Positions 11,767 to 24,423 of a stretch of 64,000 bases of DNA are shown here, piece after piece; position 1 is the stretch's first letter; each line of letters starts with the position of its first letter. The stretch is from Photorhabdus heterorhabditis (GTDB taxonomy: Bacteria > Pseudomonadota > Gammaproteobacteria > Enterobacterales > Enterobacteriaceae): NCBI RefSeq assembly GCF_018448905.1, contig NZ_RCWA01000015.1:45068-109067 (forward strand). Direction: 5' to 3'. The translations under genes and the position numbers were made by a program. Below the pieces are notes generated by a model, which was not told where the DNA came from, made no database searches, and saw nothing but the letters and a program-made list of their open reading frames with translations.

Positions 11767-13494
11767 ATGGAGATGTTATCAGGAGCTGAAATGGTCGTCC
11801 GATCGTTAATTGATCAGGGCGTTGAACATGTATTCGGTTATCCGGGTGGGGCAGTACTGGATATTTACGATGCCTTGCATACGGTTGGGGGAATTGGGCA
11901 TATCCTGGTACGTCATGAGCAAGGTGCAGTTCATATGGCTGATGGTTATGCCCGTTCCACGGGTAAGGTTGGTGTGGTATTGGTCACTTCTGGGCCAGGT
12001 GCGACCAATGCAATCACGGGTATTGCGACAGCTTATATGGATTCAATTCCAATGGTTGTATTGTCCGGTCAGGTAGCCAGTTCCTTGATTGGTAATGATG
12101 CATTCCAGGAATGTGACATGGTGGGTATTTCCCGTCCGATCGTGAAACACAGTTTTTTAGTGAAGAAAGCGGAAGATATTCCGAAGGTACTAAAAAAAGC
12201 TTTCTATTTGGCTTCTAGTGGTCGTCCGGGGCCAGTTGTTATTGACTTACCAAAAGATACGGTAAATCCAGCAATAAAACTGCCATATATTTATCCTGAA
12301 CAGATAAGCATGCGCTCTTATAGCCCGACGATTCAAGGGCATAAAGGGCAGATTAAACGAGCATTGAGAAAGCTTCTGAATGCGAAAAAACCGATTATGT
12401 ATGTCGGGGGCGGAGTAATTAATGCAGATTGTTCGGCAGAATTACTGGTATTAGCAGAAAAATTTCATATTCCGGTTGTCAGTTCCCTGATGGGATTAGG
12501 CAGTTTCCCGGCCACTCATCGGCAAAATCTGGGTATGCTTGGTATGCATGGCACATTTGAAGCTAACAAGGCAATGCATAATTCAGATGTGATTTTTGCT
12601 GTTGGTGTCCGTTTTGATGATCGAACGACTAATAATCTGGAAAAATACTGTCCAGAAGCAACTGTTTTACATATTGATATTGATCCAACATCAATTTCGA
12701 AAACCGTTTCCGCAGATGTACCTATTGTTGGGGACGCTAAACAGGTTCTGAGGCAAATGCTGGAATTGTTGGAAAAAATGGAAGATACGCAGGACCCGGA
12801 TGCATTGAAAGATTGGTGGTTATCTATTCAGCAATGGCGTAGTCGTAAATGTCTCAATTTTGATCGTAATGGCGAAAAGATTAAACCTCAGGCCGCTATC
12901 CAGGTTCTTTATCGTCTGACTAAAGGCGAAGCTTATGTCACTTCGGATGTTGGGCAGCACCAGATGTTTGTTGCATTGCATTACCCATTTGATAAGCCAA
13001 GGCGTTGGATAAGTTCTGGCGGTTTGGGAACCATGGGATTTGGTTTACCTGCTGCTTTGGGTGTCAAACTGGCGAAACCAGAAGCAACGGTAGTCTGTGT
13101 TACCGGGGATGGCAGTATTCAGATGAATATTCAGGAACTGTCCACAGCATTGCAATATAACCTGCCAGTATTGATTCTGAATCTAAATAACCGTTTCCTG
13201 GGGATGATAAGACAGTGGCAGGACATGATTTATGCCGGGCGTCATTCTCAGTCCTATATGGAATCTTTGCCTGATTTTGTCAAACTAGCAGAGGCTTATG
13301 GTCATGTTGGTATTTCTATTCAGAGTTATGATGAACTGGAAAGTAAATTAGCAGAAGCCTTGAAAGAGGTGACTGAAAACCAGCGGCTGGTATTTGTTGA
13401 TGTCACAGTGGATGAAACTGAACACGTATATCCTATGCAGATCCGTGGAGGGGCAATGGATGAGATGTGGTTAAGCAAAACGGAGAGAACCTGA
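11767..13494 (+). CDS. ilvI: Acetolactate synthase III large subunit
   Basis: This thiamine diphosphate enzyme joins two pyruvates (or pyruvate and 2-ketobutyrate) in valine, leucine and isoleucine synthesis. [35 protein letters not shown] at the N-terminus matches IlvI, with the catalytic Glu in [15 protein letters not shown]. The ThDP-binding [12 protein letters not shown]...[12 protein letters not shown] lies near residue 445. The start at 11767 gives 575 residues (E. coli 574) and has a strong ribosome binding site; an earlier ATG/TTG in frame at 11740 lies within that leader. It forms an operon with ilvH two bases downstream. Confidence 0.98.
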   Translation: MEMLSGAEMVVRSLIDQGVEHVFGYPGGAVLDIYDALHTVGGIGHILVRHEQGAVHMADGYARSTGKVGVVLVTSGPGATNAITGIATAYMDSIPMVVLSGQVASSLIGNDAFQECDMVGISRPIVKHSFLVKKAEDIPKVLKKAFYLASSGRPGPVVIDLPKDTVNPAIKLPYIYPEQISMRSYSPTIQGHKGQIKRALRKLLNAKKPIMYVGGGVINADCSAELLVLAEKFHIPVVSSLMGLGSFPATHRQNLGMLGMHGTFEANKAMHNSDVIFAVGVRFDDRTTNNLEKYCPEATVLHIDIDPTSISKTVSADVPIVGDAKQVLRQMLELLEKMEDTQDPDALKDWWLSIQQWRSRKCLNFDRNGEKIKPQAAIQVLYRLTKGEAYVTSDVGQHQMFVALHYPFDKPRRWISSGGLGTMGFGLPAALGVKLAKPEATVVCVTGDGSIQMNIQELSTALQYNLPVLILNLNNRFLGMIRQWQDMIYAGRHSQSYMESLPDFVKLAEAYGHVGISIQSYDELESKLAEALKEVTENQRLVFVDVTVDETEHVYPMQIRGGAMDEMWLSKTERT

Positions 13495-13496
13495 TT

Positions 13497-13988
13497 ATGC
13501 GCCGGATTTTATCTGTATTACTTGAAAACGAATCGGGGGCTTTGTCCCGTGTTGTTGGTCTGTTTTCCCAGCGCGGCTACAACATTGAAAGTTTGACTGT
13601 GGCTCCAACGGATGATCCGACATTGTCACGGATGACCATTCAGACTAAAGGTGATGCCAGGGTACTTGAGCAGATTGAAAAACAACTGCACAAGCTGGTG
13701 GATGTATTGCGGGTTAGCGAGTTGGTATCAGGTTCTCATGTAGAACGTGAGATTATGCTGGTGAAATTACAGGCCAGCGGATATGGACGTGAGGAAATCA
13801 AGCGCAGTACTGAAATCTTTCGCGGGCAGATCGTTGATGTGACTTCTACCCTATATACCGTACAACTGGTAGGAACCAGCGATAAATTGGATGCATTTCT
13901 TGATGCCGTTCGCGAGGCTGCTGAAATTGTAGAAGTGGCCCGTTCCGGTATTGTCGGTGTATCGCGTGGGGATAAAATTATGCGATGA
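13497..13988 (+). CDS. ilvH: Acetolactate synthase III small (regulatory) subunit
   Basis: 163 residues, the same length as E. coli IlvH. The N-terminal ACT domain ([39 protein letters not shown]) binds valine and makes the holoenzyme feedback-sensitive. The start is the ATG two bases after the ilvI stop; the longer frame that overlaps ilvI is not supported by homology. Confidence 0.98.
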   Translation: MRRILSVLLENESGALSRVVGLFSQRGYNIESLTVAPTDDPTLSRMTIQTKGDARVLEQIEKQLHKLVDVLRVSELVSGSHVEREIMLVKLQASGYGREEIKRSTEIFRGQIVDVTSTLYTVQLVGTSDKLDAFLDAVREAAEIVEVARSGIVGVSRGDKIMR

Positions 13989-14074
13989 AAAATCGCAAAC
14001 TGCGGGACAATGTACATACATTTACGAGGCTCTGCGATAAAGTAGGGCCTTTTCTGGATTTATGAGGAGTTAAT

Positions 14075-15082
14075 GTGAAACTGGATGAAATCGCCCGCCT
14101 TGCAGGTGTTTCGCGCACAACGGCCAGTTATGTGATTAATGGTAAAGCTAAGCAATACCGGGTCAGCGATAAAACGGTAGAGAAAGTGATGGCTGTGGTT
14201 AGAGAGCATAATTACCATCCGAATGCTGTGGCAGCGGGTCTCCGTGCAGGACGCACCCGTTCTATTGGTTTGGTTATTCCAGATTTAGAAAATACCAGCT
14301 ATACCCGTATTGCGAATTATCTAGAGCGTCAAGCTCGTCAGCGTGGTTATCAATTATTGATAGCATGCTCTGAAGATCAGCCTGATAATGAGATGCGCTG
14401 TGTTGAACACCTGTTACAACGTCAGGTGGACGCAATAATTGTTTCTACTGCATTACCTCCTGAACATCCTTTTTATCAGCGCTGGGCAAATCGTTCTTTG
14501 CCTATTATTGCGCTCGACCGCGCATTGGAAAATGAACACTTTATCAGCGTAGTGGGTGATGATTTTGAAGATGCAAAAATGTTGGCACAAGAGTTTCGTC
14601 AATTCCCCGCTGAGTCTGTGCTGTATCTTGGGGCATTACCTGAGCTATCCGTTAGCTTTCTGCGTGAACAGGGGTTCCGTGAAGCCTGGAAAGATGACCC
14701 TCGCGAAGTTATGTATCTTTACTCAAACAGCTATGAACGTGATGCAGCGGCTGAGGTGTTCGCTAAGTGGTTGGAAACTTACCCGATGCCACAAGCGTTG
14801 TTCACGACTTCTTTTGCTCTTTTACAGGGCGTAATGGATGTCACGCTTAAACACAGTGGCCGGTTACCTAATCAATTGGTTATTGCGACTTTTGGTGATC
14901 ATGAATTATTGGATTTCCTTGAATGTCCGGTGCTTTCTGTAGCGCAGCGCCATCGTGAAGTTGCGGATCAGGTATTAGAACTAGTACTAGCCAGTTTGGA
15001 TGAAAAGCAAAAACCAAGCCCAGGTATTACACGGATACACCGTGACTTATGCCGGAGAGGAAGCTTGAACCGAAAGTTATGA
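14075..15082 (+). CDS. cra: Catabolite repressor/activator Cra (FruR)
   Basis: A LacI-family regulator of 335 residues (E. coli 334). The helix-turn-helix [31 protein letters not shown] is identical to E. coli Cra, followed by a ribose-binding-protein-like effector domain. Cra senses fructose phosphates and controls the direction of carbon flow. The start is a GTG with GAGGAGT upstream. It is followed by a strong terminator that separates it from the dcw cluster. Confidence 0.97.
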   Translation: MKLDEIARLAGVSRTTASYVINGKAKQYRVSDKTVEKVMAVVREHNYHPNAVAAGLRAGRTRSIGLVIPDLENTSYTRIANYLERQARQRGYQLLIACSEDQPDNEMRCVEHLLQRQVDAIIVSTALPPEHPFYQRWANRSLPIIALDRALENEHFISVVGDDFEDAKMLAQEFRQFPAESVLYLGALPELSVSFLREQGFREAWKDDPREVMYLYSNSYERDAAAEVFAKWLETYPMPQALFTTSFALLQGVMDVTLKHSGRLPNQLVIATFGDHELLDFLECPVLSVAQRHREVADQVLELVLASLDEKQKPSPGITRIHRDLCRRGSLNRKL

Positions 15083-15083
15083 T

Positions 15084-15120
15084 AAAAGCCCCCTCATTAA
15101 TTTTTGGGTGGGGGGCTTTT
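15084..15120 (+). terminator. Terminator of cra
   Basis: AAAAGCCCCC (15084-15093) pairs with GGGGGCTTTT (15111-15120), beginning right after the cra stop. Confidence 0.85.
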
Positions 15121-15574
15121 ACTCCAGATTTGTAGAAAAAAGTGTCAGAAGACAACTTTAGAACAATGCTTAAATTATTTACCAGAAAAAAGGCATGAAT
15201 ATGAATTTATTCGGATTTGGAATTTTTTGCTTTTTATCTTATCTCGTTGTTTTATTTATATATTAAATCGATTTTAATGATGTTATTTTTGATGATTTTA
15301 TTATCATTGTTGGTTTTAGTATCGAATGTACCCATTAAATGATAAATATTATTGTATGATGGTTGGATAGTAATGAAATGTAAATTATGTAAATAAACTA
15401 ATAACACAATTATTTTTTCATTATTTTATCGTAAACATTCATTCTCCCTTTGCTCGAAAAATTATTCAAAATTATCATAGTGTTAATTATTATTGATATT
15501 GCTAAATTCAATCATTGTGCTGCCAACTTCCAAAATCCTTTTACTAAATATAGCTAAAGCGCATCGGCTCTGGC
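15121..15574. other. AT-rich gap between cra and the dcw promoter
   Basis: About 450 bases of AT-rich sequence. Apart from the possible micropeptide at 15201-15266 I see no gene, repeat or clear hairpin. Confidence 0.4.
15201..15266 (+). CDS. Possible 21-residue membrane micropeptide
   Basis: ATG at 15201, preceded by AAAAAAGG at a good distance, opens a 21-codon frame encoding MNLFGFGIFCFLSYLVVLFIY, which would be a single membrane span. It lies in the gap between cra and mraZ. Such short hydrophobic frames also arise by chance in AT-rich DNA. Confidence 0.25.
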   Translation: MNLFGFGIFCFLSYLVVLFIY

Positions 15575-15604
15575 TTGACAAGGTTTTCGTCCCATCCGTA
15601 AACT
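15575..15604 (+). promoter_or_regulatory. Main dcw cluster promoter (Pmra)
   Basis: TTGACA at 15575-15580 and TAAACT at 15599-15604 with an 18-base spacer. The position, just upstream of the MraZ box repeats and about 60 bases before mraZ, matches E. coli Pmra. Confidence 0.75.
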
Positions 15605-15612
15605 CCTTATTG

Positions 15613-15637
15613 TGGGGATTAGTGGGATAAAGTGGTA
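15613..15637 (+). promoter_or_regulatory. MraZ operator repeats
   Basis: Three direct repeats TGGGG, TGGGA and TGGTA are spaced by exactly five bases (10-bp period). This is the arrangement bound by MraZ for autorepression in E. coli; the third repeat deviates at its fourth base. Confidence 0.75.
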
Positions 15638-15665
15638 ATTTTGAATTGTCTGAGGCAACTTGAGG

Positions 15666-16124
15666 ATGTTTCGTGGAGCAACGTTGGTTAATCTCGATAG
15701 CAAGGGACGGCTTGCCGTACCTACCCGATATCGAGCTATGCTAAACGAGGAATCGCAAGGGCAAATGGTTTGTACCATTGACCTTCATCAGCCATGCCTG
15801 CTGCTTTATACACTATCTGAATGGGAAATTATCGAAGAAAAACTTTCCCGCTTATCCAGTATGAATCCGGCAGAGCGTCGGGTACAACGTTTGCTCTTAG
15901 GTCATGCCAGTGAATGCCAGATGGACAGTGCTGGACGTCTTTTGCTAGCCAATACTCTGCGTCAGCACGCAGGGCTAGTCAAAGAAGTCATGCTGGTTGG
16001 TCAGTTCAACAAATTTGAATTGTGGGATGAGCAGGCTTGGTATCAACAGGTTAAGGATGACATTGCAACTGAACAATCCACACAACAACCTTTATCAGTA
16101 CGGCTACAGGACTTATCACTATAA
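15666..16124 (+). CDS. mraZ: Transcriptional regulator MraZ
   Basis: 152 residues, the same as E. coli MraZ, with two AbrB-like SpoVT domains each carrying a DSKGR/DSAGR motif ([28 protein letters not shown]). It is the first gene of the dcw cluster and represses it from the TGGGN repeats just upstream. The ATG at 15666 was preferred to a TTG two codons earlier because [14 protein letters not shown] is the conserved start. Confidence 0.97.
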   Translation: MFRGATLVNLDSKGRLAVPTRYRAMLNEESQGQMVCTIDLHQPCLLLYTLSEWEIIEEKLSRLSSMNPAERRVQRLLLGHASECQMDSAGRLLLANTLRQHAGLVKEVMLVGQFNKFELWDEQAWYQQVKDDIATEQSTQQPLSVRLQDLSL

Positions 16125-16126
16125 AC

Positions 16127-17071
16127 ATGGCAAACAGTCATTTTAAACATACCAGCGTATTGCTGGATGAAGCAGTCAACGGACTGAATATTCGTGAAGA
16201 TGGAATCTATATTGATGGCACATTTGGGCGTGGCGGGCATTCACGCCTGATTTTGTCACAACTGGGTATGACCGGTCGTTTAATCGCAATTGATCGTGAT
16301 CCGCAAGCGATTGAAACTGCAAAATCGATTACAGATCCGCGTTTTTCAATTGTCCATGGACCGTTTTCTGAGTTAGCACACTATGTAGAAAAAGCCGGTC
16401 TGACAGGCAAAATTGATGGTGTATTACTGGATTTAGGTGTTTCTTCACCTCAATTGGATGATCCGGAACGTGGTTTTTCTTTTATGCGTGATGGGCCGCT
16501 AGATATGCGGATGGACCCGACTCACGGGCAGTCAGCTACAGAATGGCTGATGAAAGCGGAAGCGGATGATATTGCATGGGTGTTAAAAACATTTGGTGAA
16601 GAGCGTTTTGCCAAACGTATCGCCAGAGCAATTGTTACACGTAATCAGGAACAACCCATTACCCGAACAAAAGAGTTGGCGGATTTGATTGCTCAAGCCA
16701 GTCCGGTGAAAGAGAAGCATAAGCATCCAGCAACAAGGAGCTTCCAGGCGATTAGGATTTATATCAACAGTGAATTGGAAGAGATTGAGCAAGCGCTGGA
16801 TGGTGCATTACAGGTGCTTGCCCCACATGGACGACTTTCAGTTATCAGTTTCCATTCACTGGAAGATCGCATTGTTAAGCGATTTATTCGTCATAACAGT
16901 CGTGGGCCACAAGTACCGGCAGGATTACCACTGACAGAAGAGCAACTGAAAGCACAAGGCGGGCGTAGCCTAAAGTCTATTGGCAAGATGAAACCTTCAG
17001 AGAACGAAGTGGCTGATAACCCACGAGCTCGTAGTTCGGTTTTGCGTTTTGCTGAAAAAGTCAGTGAATAA
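16127..17071 (+). CDS. rsmH: 16S rRNA m4C1402 methyltransferase RsmH
   Basis: Methylates N4 of C1402 in the ribosomal decoding site. [28 protein letters not shown] (SAM-binding loop), [18 protein letters not shown] and the C-terminal [13 protein letters not shown] are diagnostic. 314 residues. It starts two bases after mraZ and its stop overlaps the ftsL start (TAATG). Confidence 0.97.
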   Translation: MANSHFKHTSVLLDEAVNGLNIREDGIYIDGTFGRGGHSRLILSQLGMTGRLIAIDRDPQAIETAKSITDPRFSIVHGPFSELAHYVEKAGLTGKIDGVLLDLGVSSPQLDDPERGFSFMRDGPLDMRMDPTHGQSATEWLMKAEADDIAWVLKTFGEERFAKRIARAIVTRNQEQPITRTKELADLIAQASPVKEKHKHPATRSFQAIRIYINSELEEIEQALDGALQVLAPHGRLSVISFHSLEDRIVKRFIRHNSRGPQVPAGLPLTEEQLKAQGGRSLKSIGKMKPSENEVADNPRARSSVLRFAEKVSE

Positions 17072-17388
17072 TGGCAGGTGAACGTCACGGATTAGCCGGC
17101 ATTATCGGCAGCGATTTGCTCAGAAATGCCAAAATACCATTGATTCTTCTAGTGGCTGTGGTGGTTTCAGCCATAGTTGTTGTGACCACAACGCATGAAA
17201 CTCGTTTGTTGATTGCTGAAAAGGAGCATCTGGTATTGGAACGTGATGCGTTAGATATCGAGTGGCGTAATTTAATCCTTGAAGAAAATGCGCTTAGTGA
17301 GCATAGCCGGGTTGAGCGAGTAGCAGTTGAAAAAATGCATATGCAGCATGTTAATCCTGCACAGGAAAACGTTGTTGTTTTACAGTGA
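17071..17388 (+). CDS. ftsL: Cell division protein FtsL
   Basis: A bitopic inner membrane protein of 105 residues (E. coli 121; the difference is at the cytoplasmic N-terminus). One membrane span, about residues 22-42, is followed by a periplasmic leucine-zipper-like coil ([30 protein letters not shown]) that binds FtsB and FtsQ in the divisome. Translation is coupled to rsmH through a TAATG overlap. Confidence 0.95.
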   Translation: MAGERHGLAGIIGSDLLRNAKIPLILLVAVVVSAIVVVTTTHETRLLIAEKEHLVLERDALDIEWRNLILEENALSEHSRVERVAVEKMHMQHVNPAQENVVVLQ

Positions 17389-17417
17389 GTTAATTTGATT
17401 AATTAATAAGGTAAGTG

Positions 17418-19184
17418 ATGAAAGTGGCACGCTCTGCGAAGTCAAAACGGCAAGAAGATAAAGCCAGCTTTGTCAGCTGGCGTTTTGCCTTGTTATGCGG
17501 GGGAATTGCCCTTGCTTTAGTTGGCTTGCTATTGCGAGTTACTTACCTGCAAGTTATTAATCCGGATCAATTGGTTAAAGAAGGGGATTTACGTTCTTTG
17601 CGCGTACAGTCAGTTCCTACCGCCCGCGGTATGATCAGCGACCGCATGGGGCGACCTTTGGCTGTCAGTGTTCCGGTTAATGCTGTATGGGCAGATCCGA
17701 AAGAGGTATTTGAAAAAGGGGGGATGACGGATGATACCCGCTGGAAAGCTTTGTCTGATGCCATTAATCTGCCTATTGAGCAACTTACTAGCAAAATCAG
17801 TGCTAATCCCAAAGGTCGTTTTGTTTATCTGGCGCGTCAGGTTAATCCATCGGTTGGCGATTATATTCATAAACTGAAATTGCCGGGAATTTATTTACGT
17901 CAGGAATCTCGGCGTTATTATCCGTCAGGTCAGGTAACCGCCCATATTATTGGTGTGACTAACGTTGATGGTCAGGGTATTGAAGGCGTAGAAAAAAGTT
18001 TTGATCGCTGGCTGACGGGTCAGCCGGGCGAACGGATTGTACGTAAAGACCGCTTTGGTCGTGTCATCGAAGATATTTCATCTGTTGATAGTCTGGCTGC
18101 ACACAATTTGGTATTGAGTATTGATGAACGCTTGCAGTCATTAGTTTACCGCGAACTGACAAATGCAGTGGCTTTTAATAAAGCGGAATCCGGTACAGCT
18201 GTACTGATAGATGTTAATACTGGTGAAGTGCTGGCAATGGCAAATAGTCCATCTTATAACCCGAATAATCGCATTAATGTGCCAAAAGAAGCAATGCGTA
18301 ACCGTGCGATCACCGATATTTTCGAACCGGGTTCCACAGTGAAACCGATGGTGGTAATGGCTGCGTTGAATGATGGTATTATCAAAGAAAATACAGTTAT
18401 TAATACAGTACCTTATAGAATCAGCGGCAAGGAAATTAAAGATGTGGCCCGTTATTCTGAATTATCCATCACCGGTATCTTACAGAAATCAAGCAACGTT
18501 GGTGTTTCTAAGCTGGCGTTAGCAATGCCCGCGACAGAATTAGTGGATGTCTATTCACGCTTTGGATTGGGAAAAGCAACCAATCTGGGATTGGTCGGAG
18601 AAAGCAGTGGCTTATATCCAACAAAGAGGCAACGGTGGTCAGATCTTGACAGAGCTACTTTTTCTTACGGTTACGGGCTGATGGTAACACCGTTACAGTT
18701 AGCGCGGGTTTATGCAACGATTGGTAGCTTGGGCATTTATCGCCCACTGTCAATTACTAAAGTTGATCCACCCGTGCCAGGTACAAGAGTATTTCCAGAA
18801 CCAGTCATGCGTACTGTCGTTCATATGATGGAAAGTGTGGCTCTGCCCGGCGGCGGCGGAACACGAGCTGCGATAAAAGGTTATCGAATTGCCATCAAAA
18901 CTGGCACAGCCAAGAAACTTGGGCCGGATGGCAAATATATTAATCGGTATATCGCTTACACCGCAGGCATTGCTCCAGCAAGTAATCCAAGATTTGCACT
19001 GGTTGTAGTCATTAATGATCCACTGGCAGGTAAGTATTACGGTGGTGCGATTTCTGCGCCGGTATTTGGCACCATTATGGGGGGTGTTCTGCGCATCATG
19101 AATGTGGAGCCGGATGCTTTGGCAGCAGGTGATAAAAACGAATTTGTGATTAATAAGAAAGAGGATACAGGTGGCAGATCGTAA
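17418..19184 (+). CDS. ftsI: Septal peptidoglycan transpeptidase FtsI (PBP3)
   Basis: Septum-specific class B penicillin-binding protein. After a short cytoplasmic tail and one membrane span (about residues 22-43) come the pedestal domain and the transpeptidase domain with STVK (active-site Ser), SSN and KTGTAKK motifs. 588 residues, the same as E. coli. I chose ATG 17418; a GTG sits one codon upstream. It works with FtsW encoded downstream. Its end overlaps murE by 14 bases. Confidence 0.97.
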   Translation: MKVARSAKSKRQEDKASFVSWRFALLCGGIALALVGLLLRVTYLQVINPDQLVKEGDLRSLRVQSVPTARGMISDRMGRPLAVSVPVNAVWADPKEVFEKGGMTDDTRWKALSDAINLPIEQLTSKISANPKGRFVYLARQVNPSVGDYIHKLKLPGIYLRQESRRYYPSGQVTAHIIGVTNVDGQGIEGVEKSFDRWLTGQPGERIVRKDRFGRVIEDISSVDSLAAHNLVLSIDERLQSLVYRELTNAVAFNKAESGTAVLIDVNTGEVLAMANSPSYNPNNRINVPKEAMRNRAITDIFEPGSTVKPMVVMAALNDGIIKENTVINTVPYRISGKEIKDVARYSELSITGILQKSSNVGVSKLALAMPATELVDVYSRFGLGKATNLGLVGESSGLYPTKRQRWSDLDRATFSYGYGLMVTPLQLARVYATIGSLGIYRPLSITKVDPPVPGTRVFPEPVMRTVVHMMESVALPGGGGTRAAIKGYRIAIKTGTAKKLGPDGKYINRYIAYTAGIAPASNPRFALVVVINDPLAGKYYGGAISAPVFGTIMGGVLRIMNVEPDALAAGDKNEFVINKKEDTGGRS

Positions 19185-20658
19185 TCTACGCGGTTTACTC
19201 GCTCCATTGGGTATTGATGCCCCAGAGCGTGCATTACGCGAAATGACATTGGACAGCCGTAAATCGGCTGCCGGAGATTTGTTTGTTGCTATTAAAGGGC
19301 ATCAGGCAGATGGTCGACACTACATTCCTCAGGCTATCGCGCAAGGAGTCGCGGCGGTTATTGCAGAAGCCCAAAGCGAGGCCGATAACGGGATTGTGCA
19401 GGTTATACATGGTGTTCCAGTTGTTTATGTGAGCGATTTGAATAATAAGTTGTCACAGTTAGCCAGTCAGTTTTATCACCACCCTGGTGATAAATTACAC
19501 CTGATTGGCGTGACCGGAACCAACGGTAAAACGACTACGACCCAATTACTTGCGCAGTGGGCTTTCGGATTGGGTGAAACCAGCGCAGTGATGGGAACAG
19601 TAGGTAATGGCTTATTGGGGCATGTGGCGCCAAGTGAAAACACCACTGGCTCAGCTGTTGATATCCAACTGGATTTACAACAACTTGTTCAACAAGGGGC
19701 TACTTTTACAGCAATGGAAGTCTCTTCCCATGGACTGGTGCAGGGGCGTGTGGCCGCATTACCATTTGAGGCGGCGGTGTTTACCAATCTGAGCCGTGAT
19801 CATCTTGATTACCATGGTGATATGGAACACTATGAAGCAGCTAAGTGGCTACTGTTTTCCTCTCACAATGTGAAACAACAAATCATTAATGCTGACGATG
19901 ATACTGGTCTGAAATGGTTATCCCGTTTACCGCAAGCGGTGGCTGTGACGATGGAAAACCGCTTGCCAGAAGATTGGCAAGGGCGTTGGTTGTCGGCCTG
20001 TGAAATAAAATATTACGATAAAGGCGTATCGATTACTTTTGAGTCCAGTTGGGGAGGCGGTACAATTGACAGCCCCCTGATGGGAGCCTTCAATGTCAGC
20101 AACCTGCTGTTAGCACTTTCTACCTTATTAGCGCTGGATTATCCATTGGAAAAACTGCTTGAAACGGCTTCCTGCCTTGAACCTGTTTGCGGGAGAATGG
20201 AAGTGTTCATTGCACCGGATAAGCCAGCAGTCGTTGTTGATTATGCTCACACACCTGATGCACTAGAGAAAGCTCTATCGGCTGCACGTCTGCATTGTAA
20301 AGGCAAACTTTGGTGTGTTTTTGGTTGTGGTGGTGATCGTGATAAAGGCAAACGTTCTTTAATGGGGAGTGTGGCAGAACAGTGGGCCGACTATGTGATT
20401 GTTACCGATGATAACCCGAGAAGTGAAGAGCCACAGACAATTATTGCTGACATTTTGACTGGCTTCATTGATCCGGGGCGAGCAATGGCGATTCATGGTC
20501 GTGTTGAAGCGGTGACCAGTGCCATTATGCAGGCAAAAGAAGATGATGTTGTATTAGTGGCGGGTAAAGGCCATGAAGATTATCAGTTGGTAGGCCATCG
20601 TCGTTTGGATTATTCAGACCGCTTGACTGTTGCCCGGTTACTGGGGGTAATTGCATGA
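19171..20658 (+). CDS. murE: UDP-MurNAc-tripeptide synthetase MurE
   Basis: Adds meso-diaminopimelate to UDP-MurNAc-Ala-Glu. 495 residues, with [15 protein letters not shown] (P-loop), the carbamylated-lysine region, and DNPRSEEP, where the DNPR motif specifies diaminopimelate rather than lysine. It starts with GTG inside the end of ftsI and overlaps murF by four bases. Confidence 0.98.
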   Translation: MADRNLRGLLAPLGIDAPERALREMTLDSRKSAAGDLFVAIKGHQADGRHYIPQAIAQGVAAVIAEAQSEADNGIVQVIHGVPVVYVSDLNNKLSQLASQFYHHPGDKLHLIGVTGTNGKTTTTQLLAQWAFGLGETSAVMGTVGNGLLGHVAPSENTTGSAVDIQLDLQQLVQQGATFTAMEVSSHGLVQGRVAALPFEAAVFTNLSRDHLDYHGDMEHYEAAKWLLFSSHNVKQQIINADDDTGLKWLSRLPQAVAVTMENRLPEDWQGRWLSACEIKYYDKGVSITFESSWGGGTIDSPLMGAFNVSNLLLALSTLLALDYPLEKLLETASCLEPVCGRMEVFIAPDKPAVVVDYAHTPDALEKALSAARLHCKGKLWCVFGCGGDRDKGKRSLMGSVAEQWADYVIVTDDNPRSEEPQTIIADILTGFIDPGRAMAIHGRVEAVTSAIMQAKEDDVVLVAGKGHEDYQLVGHRRLDYSDRLTVARLLGVIA

Positions 20659-22034
20659 TTTCCCTTACCTTGCAACAGTTGGCACAAGTTACTGACGGGG
20701 TACTAAATCAGGTGACTGAGCGGCAGGCAGTAGATATCTATATCCGTGATGTTACTACTGATAGCCGTAAGGTTGAAAATGGTAGTCTGTTTATTGCATT
20801 GAAAGGTGAACGTTTTGATGCCCATGATTTTTCTGATGATGTAGTAAAAGCGGGTGCCGGTGCTTTGCTGGTGAGCCGTGTATTAGCGGTTAATTGTCCT
20901 CAGGTCGTGGTCAAAGATACCCGTTTAGCAATGGGGAAATTAGCTGGTTGGGTTCGCCAACAGAGTAAAGCTCGAGTTGTTGCGCTAACGGGGTCTTCCG
21001 GCAAAACATCGGTGAAAGAGATGACCGCAGCGATTTTGCGTCAGAGTGGTAACACGCTTTATACTGCGGGTAATCTGAATAATGAGATTGGTGTACCGTT
21101 GACATTATTTAGGTTGACAGAACAGCATGAGTTTGCCGTGATTGAATTGGGTGCAAGCCATATTGGTGAGATTGCCTATACCACAGAAATGACCCGACCA
21201 GAAACAGCTCTGGTCAATAATTTATCCACTGCACACTTAGAAGATTTTGGTTCTCTGGCTGGTATTGCAAAAGCCAAGGGAGAGATTTTCTCTGGTCTTC
21301 CAGCAGAAGGTATCGCCATTATCAACGTGGAAAGCAATGATTGGGCGAATTGGCAACAGATTACTGGCAACAAAACGGTATGGCGTTTTTCCATGCAACA
21401 GGCATCGGATGCTGATTTTTATGCTACAAATATTCAGGTTAAGCAGCTGACCACTCATTTTCATTTGCATACCCCCATCGGCAGCACAGAAATCATTTTG
21501 CCATTACCTGGGAAACACAATGTTGCCAATGCCTTAGCTGCCAGTGCGTTGGCAATTTCTGTTGGTGCAACGCTAAAAGATATCCGTGTTGGATTGTCTG
21601 AATTGAGGGCTGTTCCGGGCCGGTTATTTCCAATCAATTTGGCGGAAGGAAAATTGCTGCTTGATGATACTTATAACGCCAATGTCGGTTCGATGACTGT
21701 TGCGGCTCAGGTGTTATCACAGATGCCTGGGTATCGAGTCATGGTCGTTGGCGATATGGGGGCGTTGGGTGAACAGGCAGAGAATTACCATCGTCAAGTG
21801 GGGGAAGCCGCCGCTGCTAGTGGTATCGACAAAGTATTCAGTGTGGGCACCTCAAGTATGCACATTAGCGAAGCGAGTGGTTGTGGTCAGCATTTTGTGG
21901 ACAAAACCGCATTGGTTGCAGCATTGGTTCCACTATTACAGCAACACAAAGTCATTTCAGTTTTAGTTAAAGGTTCGCGCAGTACCACGATGGAAGATGT
22001 CGTGAGCGCATTACAGGGGAGCTTCACATGTTAG
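20655..22034 (+). CDS. murF: UDP-MurNAc-pentapeptide synthetase MurF
   Basis: Adds D-Ala-D-Ala to complete the UDP-MurNAc-pentapeptide. [19 protein letters not shown] (P-loop), [10 protein letters not shown] and [11 protein letters not shown] are conserved Mur ligase motifs. 459 residues (E. coli 452). Overlaps murE (ATGA) and mraY. Confidence 0.97.
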   Translation: MISLTLQQLAQVTDGVLNQVTERQAVDIYIRDVTTDSRKVENGSLFIALKGERFDAHDFSDDVVKAGAGALLVSRVLAVNCPQVVVKDTRLAMGKLAGWVRQQSKARVVALTGSSGKTSVKEMTAAILRQSGNTLYTAGNLNNEIGVPLTLFRLTEQHEFAVIELGASHIGEIAYTTEMTRPETALVNNLSTAHLEDFGSLAGIAKAKGEIFSGLPAEGIAIINVESNDWANWQQITGNKTVWRFSMQQASDADFYATNIQVKQLTTHFHLHTPIGSTEIILPLPGKHNVANALAASALAISVGATLKDIRVGLSELRAVPGRLFPINLAEGKLLLDDTYNANVGSMTVAAQVLSQMPGYRVMVVGDMGALGEQAENYHRQVGEAAAASGIDKVFSVGTSSMHISEASGCGQHFVDKTALVAALVPLLQQHKVISVLVKGSRSTTMEDVVSALQGSFTC

Positions 22035-23110
22035 TTTGGCTGGCCGAATATTTGGTCAAGTATCACACTGGCTTTAACGTCTTTTCTTATCTGACGTTTA
22101 GGGCTATCGTCAGCCTGCTGACTGCATTGGCTATTGCGTTATGGATGGGGCCGCGCATGATAGCCTTCCTGCAAAAATTGCAAATTGGGCAGGTTGTTCG
22201 CAATGATGGGCCAGAATCTCATTTCAGTAAACGTGGCACGCCGACTATGGGTGGTTTGCTGATCCTATTTTCAATCACAATTTCGGTACTGTTGTGGGTG
22301 CGTTTGAATAACCCATATGTCTGGTGTGTGCTAATTGTCCTGATTGGTTACGGCATTGTTGGTTTCGTGGATGATTACCGTAAAGTCGTGCGTAAAGATA
22401 CTAAGGGGTTGATTGCTCGTTGGAAGTATTTTTGGCAGTCAGTCTTGGCGCTGGGCGTAGCATTCGCGATGTATAGTGTCGGTAAAGATACCCAGGCAAC
22501 ACAATTGGTCGTGCCATTCTTTAAAGATGTGATGCCGCAACTGGGGGTGCTTTACATTCTGTTGTCTTATTTTGTGATTGTCGGAACCAGCAATGCAGTG
22601 AATCTAACTGACGGGTTGGATGGTTTGGCAATTATGCCGACGGTTTTTGTTGCGGCTGGTTTTGCACTGGTTGCATGGGCAACAGGTAATGTCAATTTTG
22701 CCAATTATTTGCATATTCCTTATTTGAATCATGCCGGTGAATTGGTCATCGTCTGTACTGCAATTGTTGGTGCTGGATTAGGTTTCCTGTGGTTCAACAC
22801 TTATCCGGCTCAGGTTTTCATGGGAGATGTTGGTTCTTTGGCATTAGGTGGTGCGCTTGGGACCATTGCTGTATTGCTGCGTCAGGAGTTTCTACTGGTG
22901 ATTATGGGTGGTGTATTCGTGGTGGAAACCTTGTCAGTTATCTTGCAGGTAGGTTCTTTTAAACTGCGAGGACAACGTATTTTTCGCATGGCACCTATTC
23001 ACCACCATTATGAATTGAAAGGCTGGCCAGAACCGCGCGTTATCGTGCGTTTTTGGATTATTTCTCTAATGTTAGTGCTGATTGGCTTGGCAACATTGAA
23101 GGTACGTTAA
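22028..23110 (+). CDS. mraY: Phospho-MurNAc-pentapeptide translocase MraY
   Basis: Transfers phospho-MurNAc-pentapeptide to undecaprenyl phosphate to make lipid I. A polytopic membrane protein of 360 residues, the same as E. coli, with the active-site motifs [22 protein letters not shown] and [13 protein letters not shown]. Confidence 0.98.
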   Translation: MLVWLAEYLVKYHTGFNVFSYLTFRAIVSLLTALAIALWMGPRMIAFLQKLQIGQVVRNDGPESHFSKRGTPTMGGLLILFSITISVLLWVRLNNPYVWCVLIVLIGYGIVGFVDDYRKVVRKDTKGLIARWKYFWQSVLALGVAFAMYSVGKDTQATQLVVPFFKDVMPQLGVLYILLSYFVIVGTSNAVNLTDGLDGLAIMPTVFVAAGFALVAWATGNVNFANYLHIPYLNHAGELVIVCTAIVGAGLGFLWFNTYPAQVFMGDVGSLALGGALGTIAVLLRQEFLLVIMGGVFVVETLSVILQVGSFKLRGQRIFRMAPIHHHYELKGWPEPRVIVRFWIISLMLVLIGLATLKVR

Positions 23111-23112
23111 TC

Positions 23113-24423
23113 ATGACGGATTATTTGGGTAAAAAAGTCATCATTATTGGGCTAGGGCTGACGGGCCTCTCCTGTGTTGATTTTTTTATGGCGCGGGGTG
23201 TTATTCCTCGCGTGATGGATACCCGTGCAATGCCACCTGGCAGGGGCAAGCTGCCTGATGAGGTTGAATGTCATAGTGGTAGCTTGAATGCCAAATGGTT
23301 GATGGATGCTGACTTGATTGTTGTAAGTCCCGGAGTTGCTCTGGCAACAGCCGAATTACAGGCCGCGGCTAATGCTGGTATAGAAATCGTTGGCGATATC
23401 GAGTTATTTTGCCGTGAAGCAACAGCCCCGATAATCGCAATCACCGGTTCTAATGGTAAAAGTACCGTGACTAGTCTTGTCGGAGAAATGGCGAAAGCGG
23501 CTGATTGGCAAGTGGGTGTCGGCGGTAATATCGGTCTTCCTGTGTTAGAACTATTGAAACAATCTTGTCAGCTTTATGTTTTGGAACTTTCCAGTTTCCA
23601 GTTGGAAACTACATATAGTCTTAAGGCAGCAGCGGCAACTGTGCTGAATGTAACTGAAGATCATATGGATCGTTATCCTCAAGGCTTGTCTCAGTATCGG
23701 GCAGTTAAATTGAGGGTTTATCATCAAGCGAAGGCATGCATTGTTAATGCTCAGGACGCTTTAACATTGCCGGAAACGGGTACCGATAATCGTTGTATTA
23801 GTTTTGGTGTCGATTGTGGCGACTACCAACTTGACAGTAAAAATGCGTTTTTGAAAGTTCACAATGAATCATTGTTAGCGACAAATGAAATCAAACTGAC
23901 AGGGTGGCATAACTACGTTAATGGGTTGGCTGCACTGGCGTTAGCTGATGCGGTTGATATTCCCCGTAAAGCCAGCTTGGCAGCATTGGCGGTTTACCCA
24001 GGGCTTGAGCATCGTTTCCAGCTTGTTCATCTGAACAAGGGGGTACGCTGGATTAACGATTCTAAAGCAACCAATGTTGGTAGTACGGAAGCGGCTCTTA
24101 ATGGCTTGGAGCTGAATGGCATGCTTTATTTGCTGTTGGGTGGAGAGGGTAAATCGGCAGACTTTTCTCCGCTCAAACCTTTCCTTAGCGGAAATAAAAT
24201 CCGGCTTTACTGCTTTGGTCGTGATGGTAAACGGTTAGCGCAACTACGCCCGGAAATAGCTATATTGACTGAAACTATGGAACAGGCGATGCGTGATATT
24301 GCGCCGCGATTGGTTGCCGGCGACATGGTGCTGTTATCTCCTGCTTGTGCCAGCCTTGATCAGTTTCGTAATTTTGAGCAGCGTGGTCATGAGTTTGCTC
24401 GTCTGGCTGAGGAGTTGGGCTGA
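23113..24423 (+). CDS. murD: UDP-MurNAc-L-alanine:D-glutamate ligase MurD
   Basis: Adds D-glutamate to UDP-MurNAc-L-Ala. [13 protein letters not shown] (nucleotide-sugar binding), [14 protein letters not shown] (P-loop) and [15 protein letters not shown] are the MurD motifs. The frame opens earlier inside mraY, but the ATG at 23113 gives [15 protein letters not shown] and 436 residues (E. coli 438). Two bases separate it from mraY; it overlaps ftsW by one base. Confidence 0.97.
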   Translation: MTDYLGKKVIIIGLGLTGLSCVDFFMARGVIPRVMDTRAMPPGRGKLPDEVECHSGSLNAKWLMDADLIVVSPGVALATAELQAAANAGIEIVGDIELFCREATAPIIAITGSNGKSTVTSLVGEMAKAADWQVGVGGNIGLPVLELLKQSCQLYVLELSSFQLETTYSLKAAAATVLNVTEDHMDRYPQGLSQYRAVKLRVYHQAKACIVNAQDALTLPETGTDNRCISFGVDCGDYQLDSKNAFLKVHNESLLATNEIKLTGWHNYVNGLAALALADAVDIPRKASLAALAVYPGLEHRFQLVHLNKGVRWINDSKATNVGSTEAALNGLELNGMLYLLLGGEGKSADFSPLKPFLSGNKIRLYCFGRDGKRLAQLRPEIAILTETMEQAMRDIAPRLVAGDMVLLSPACASLDQFRNFEQRGHEFARLAEELG

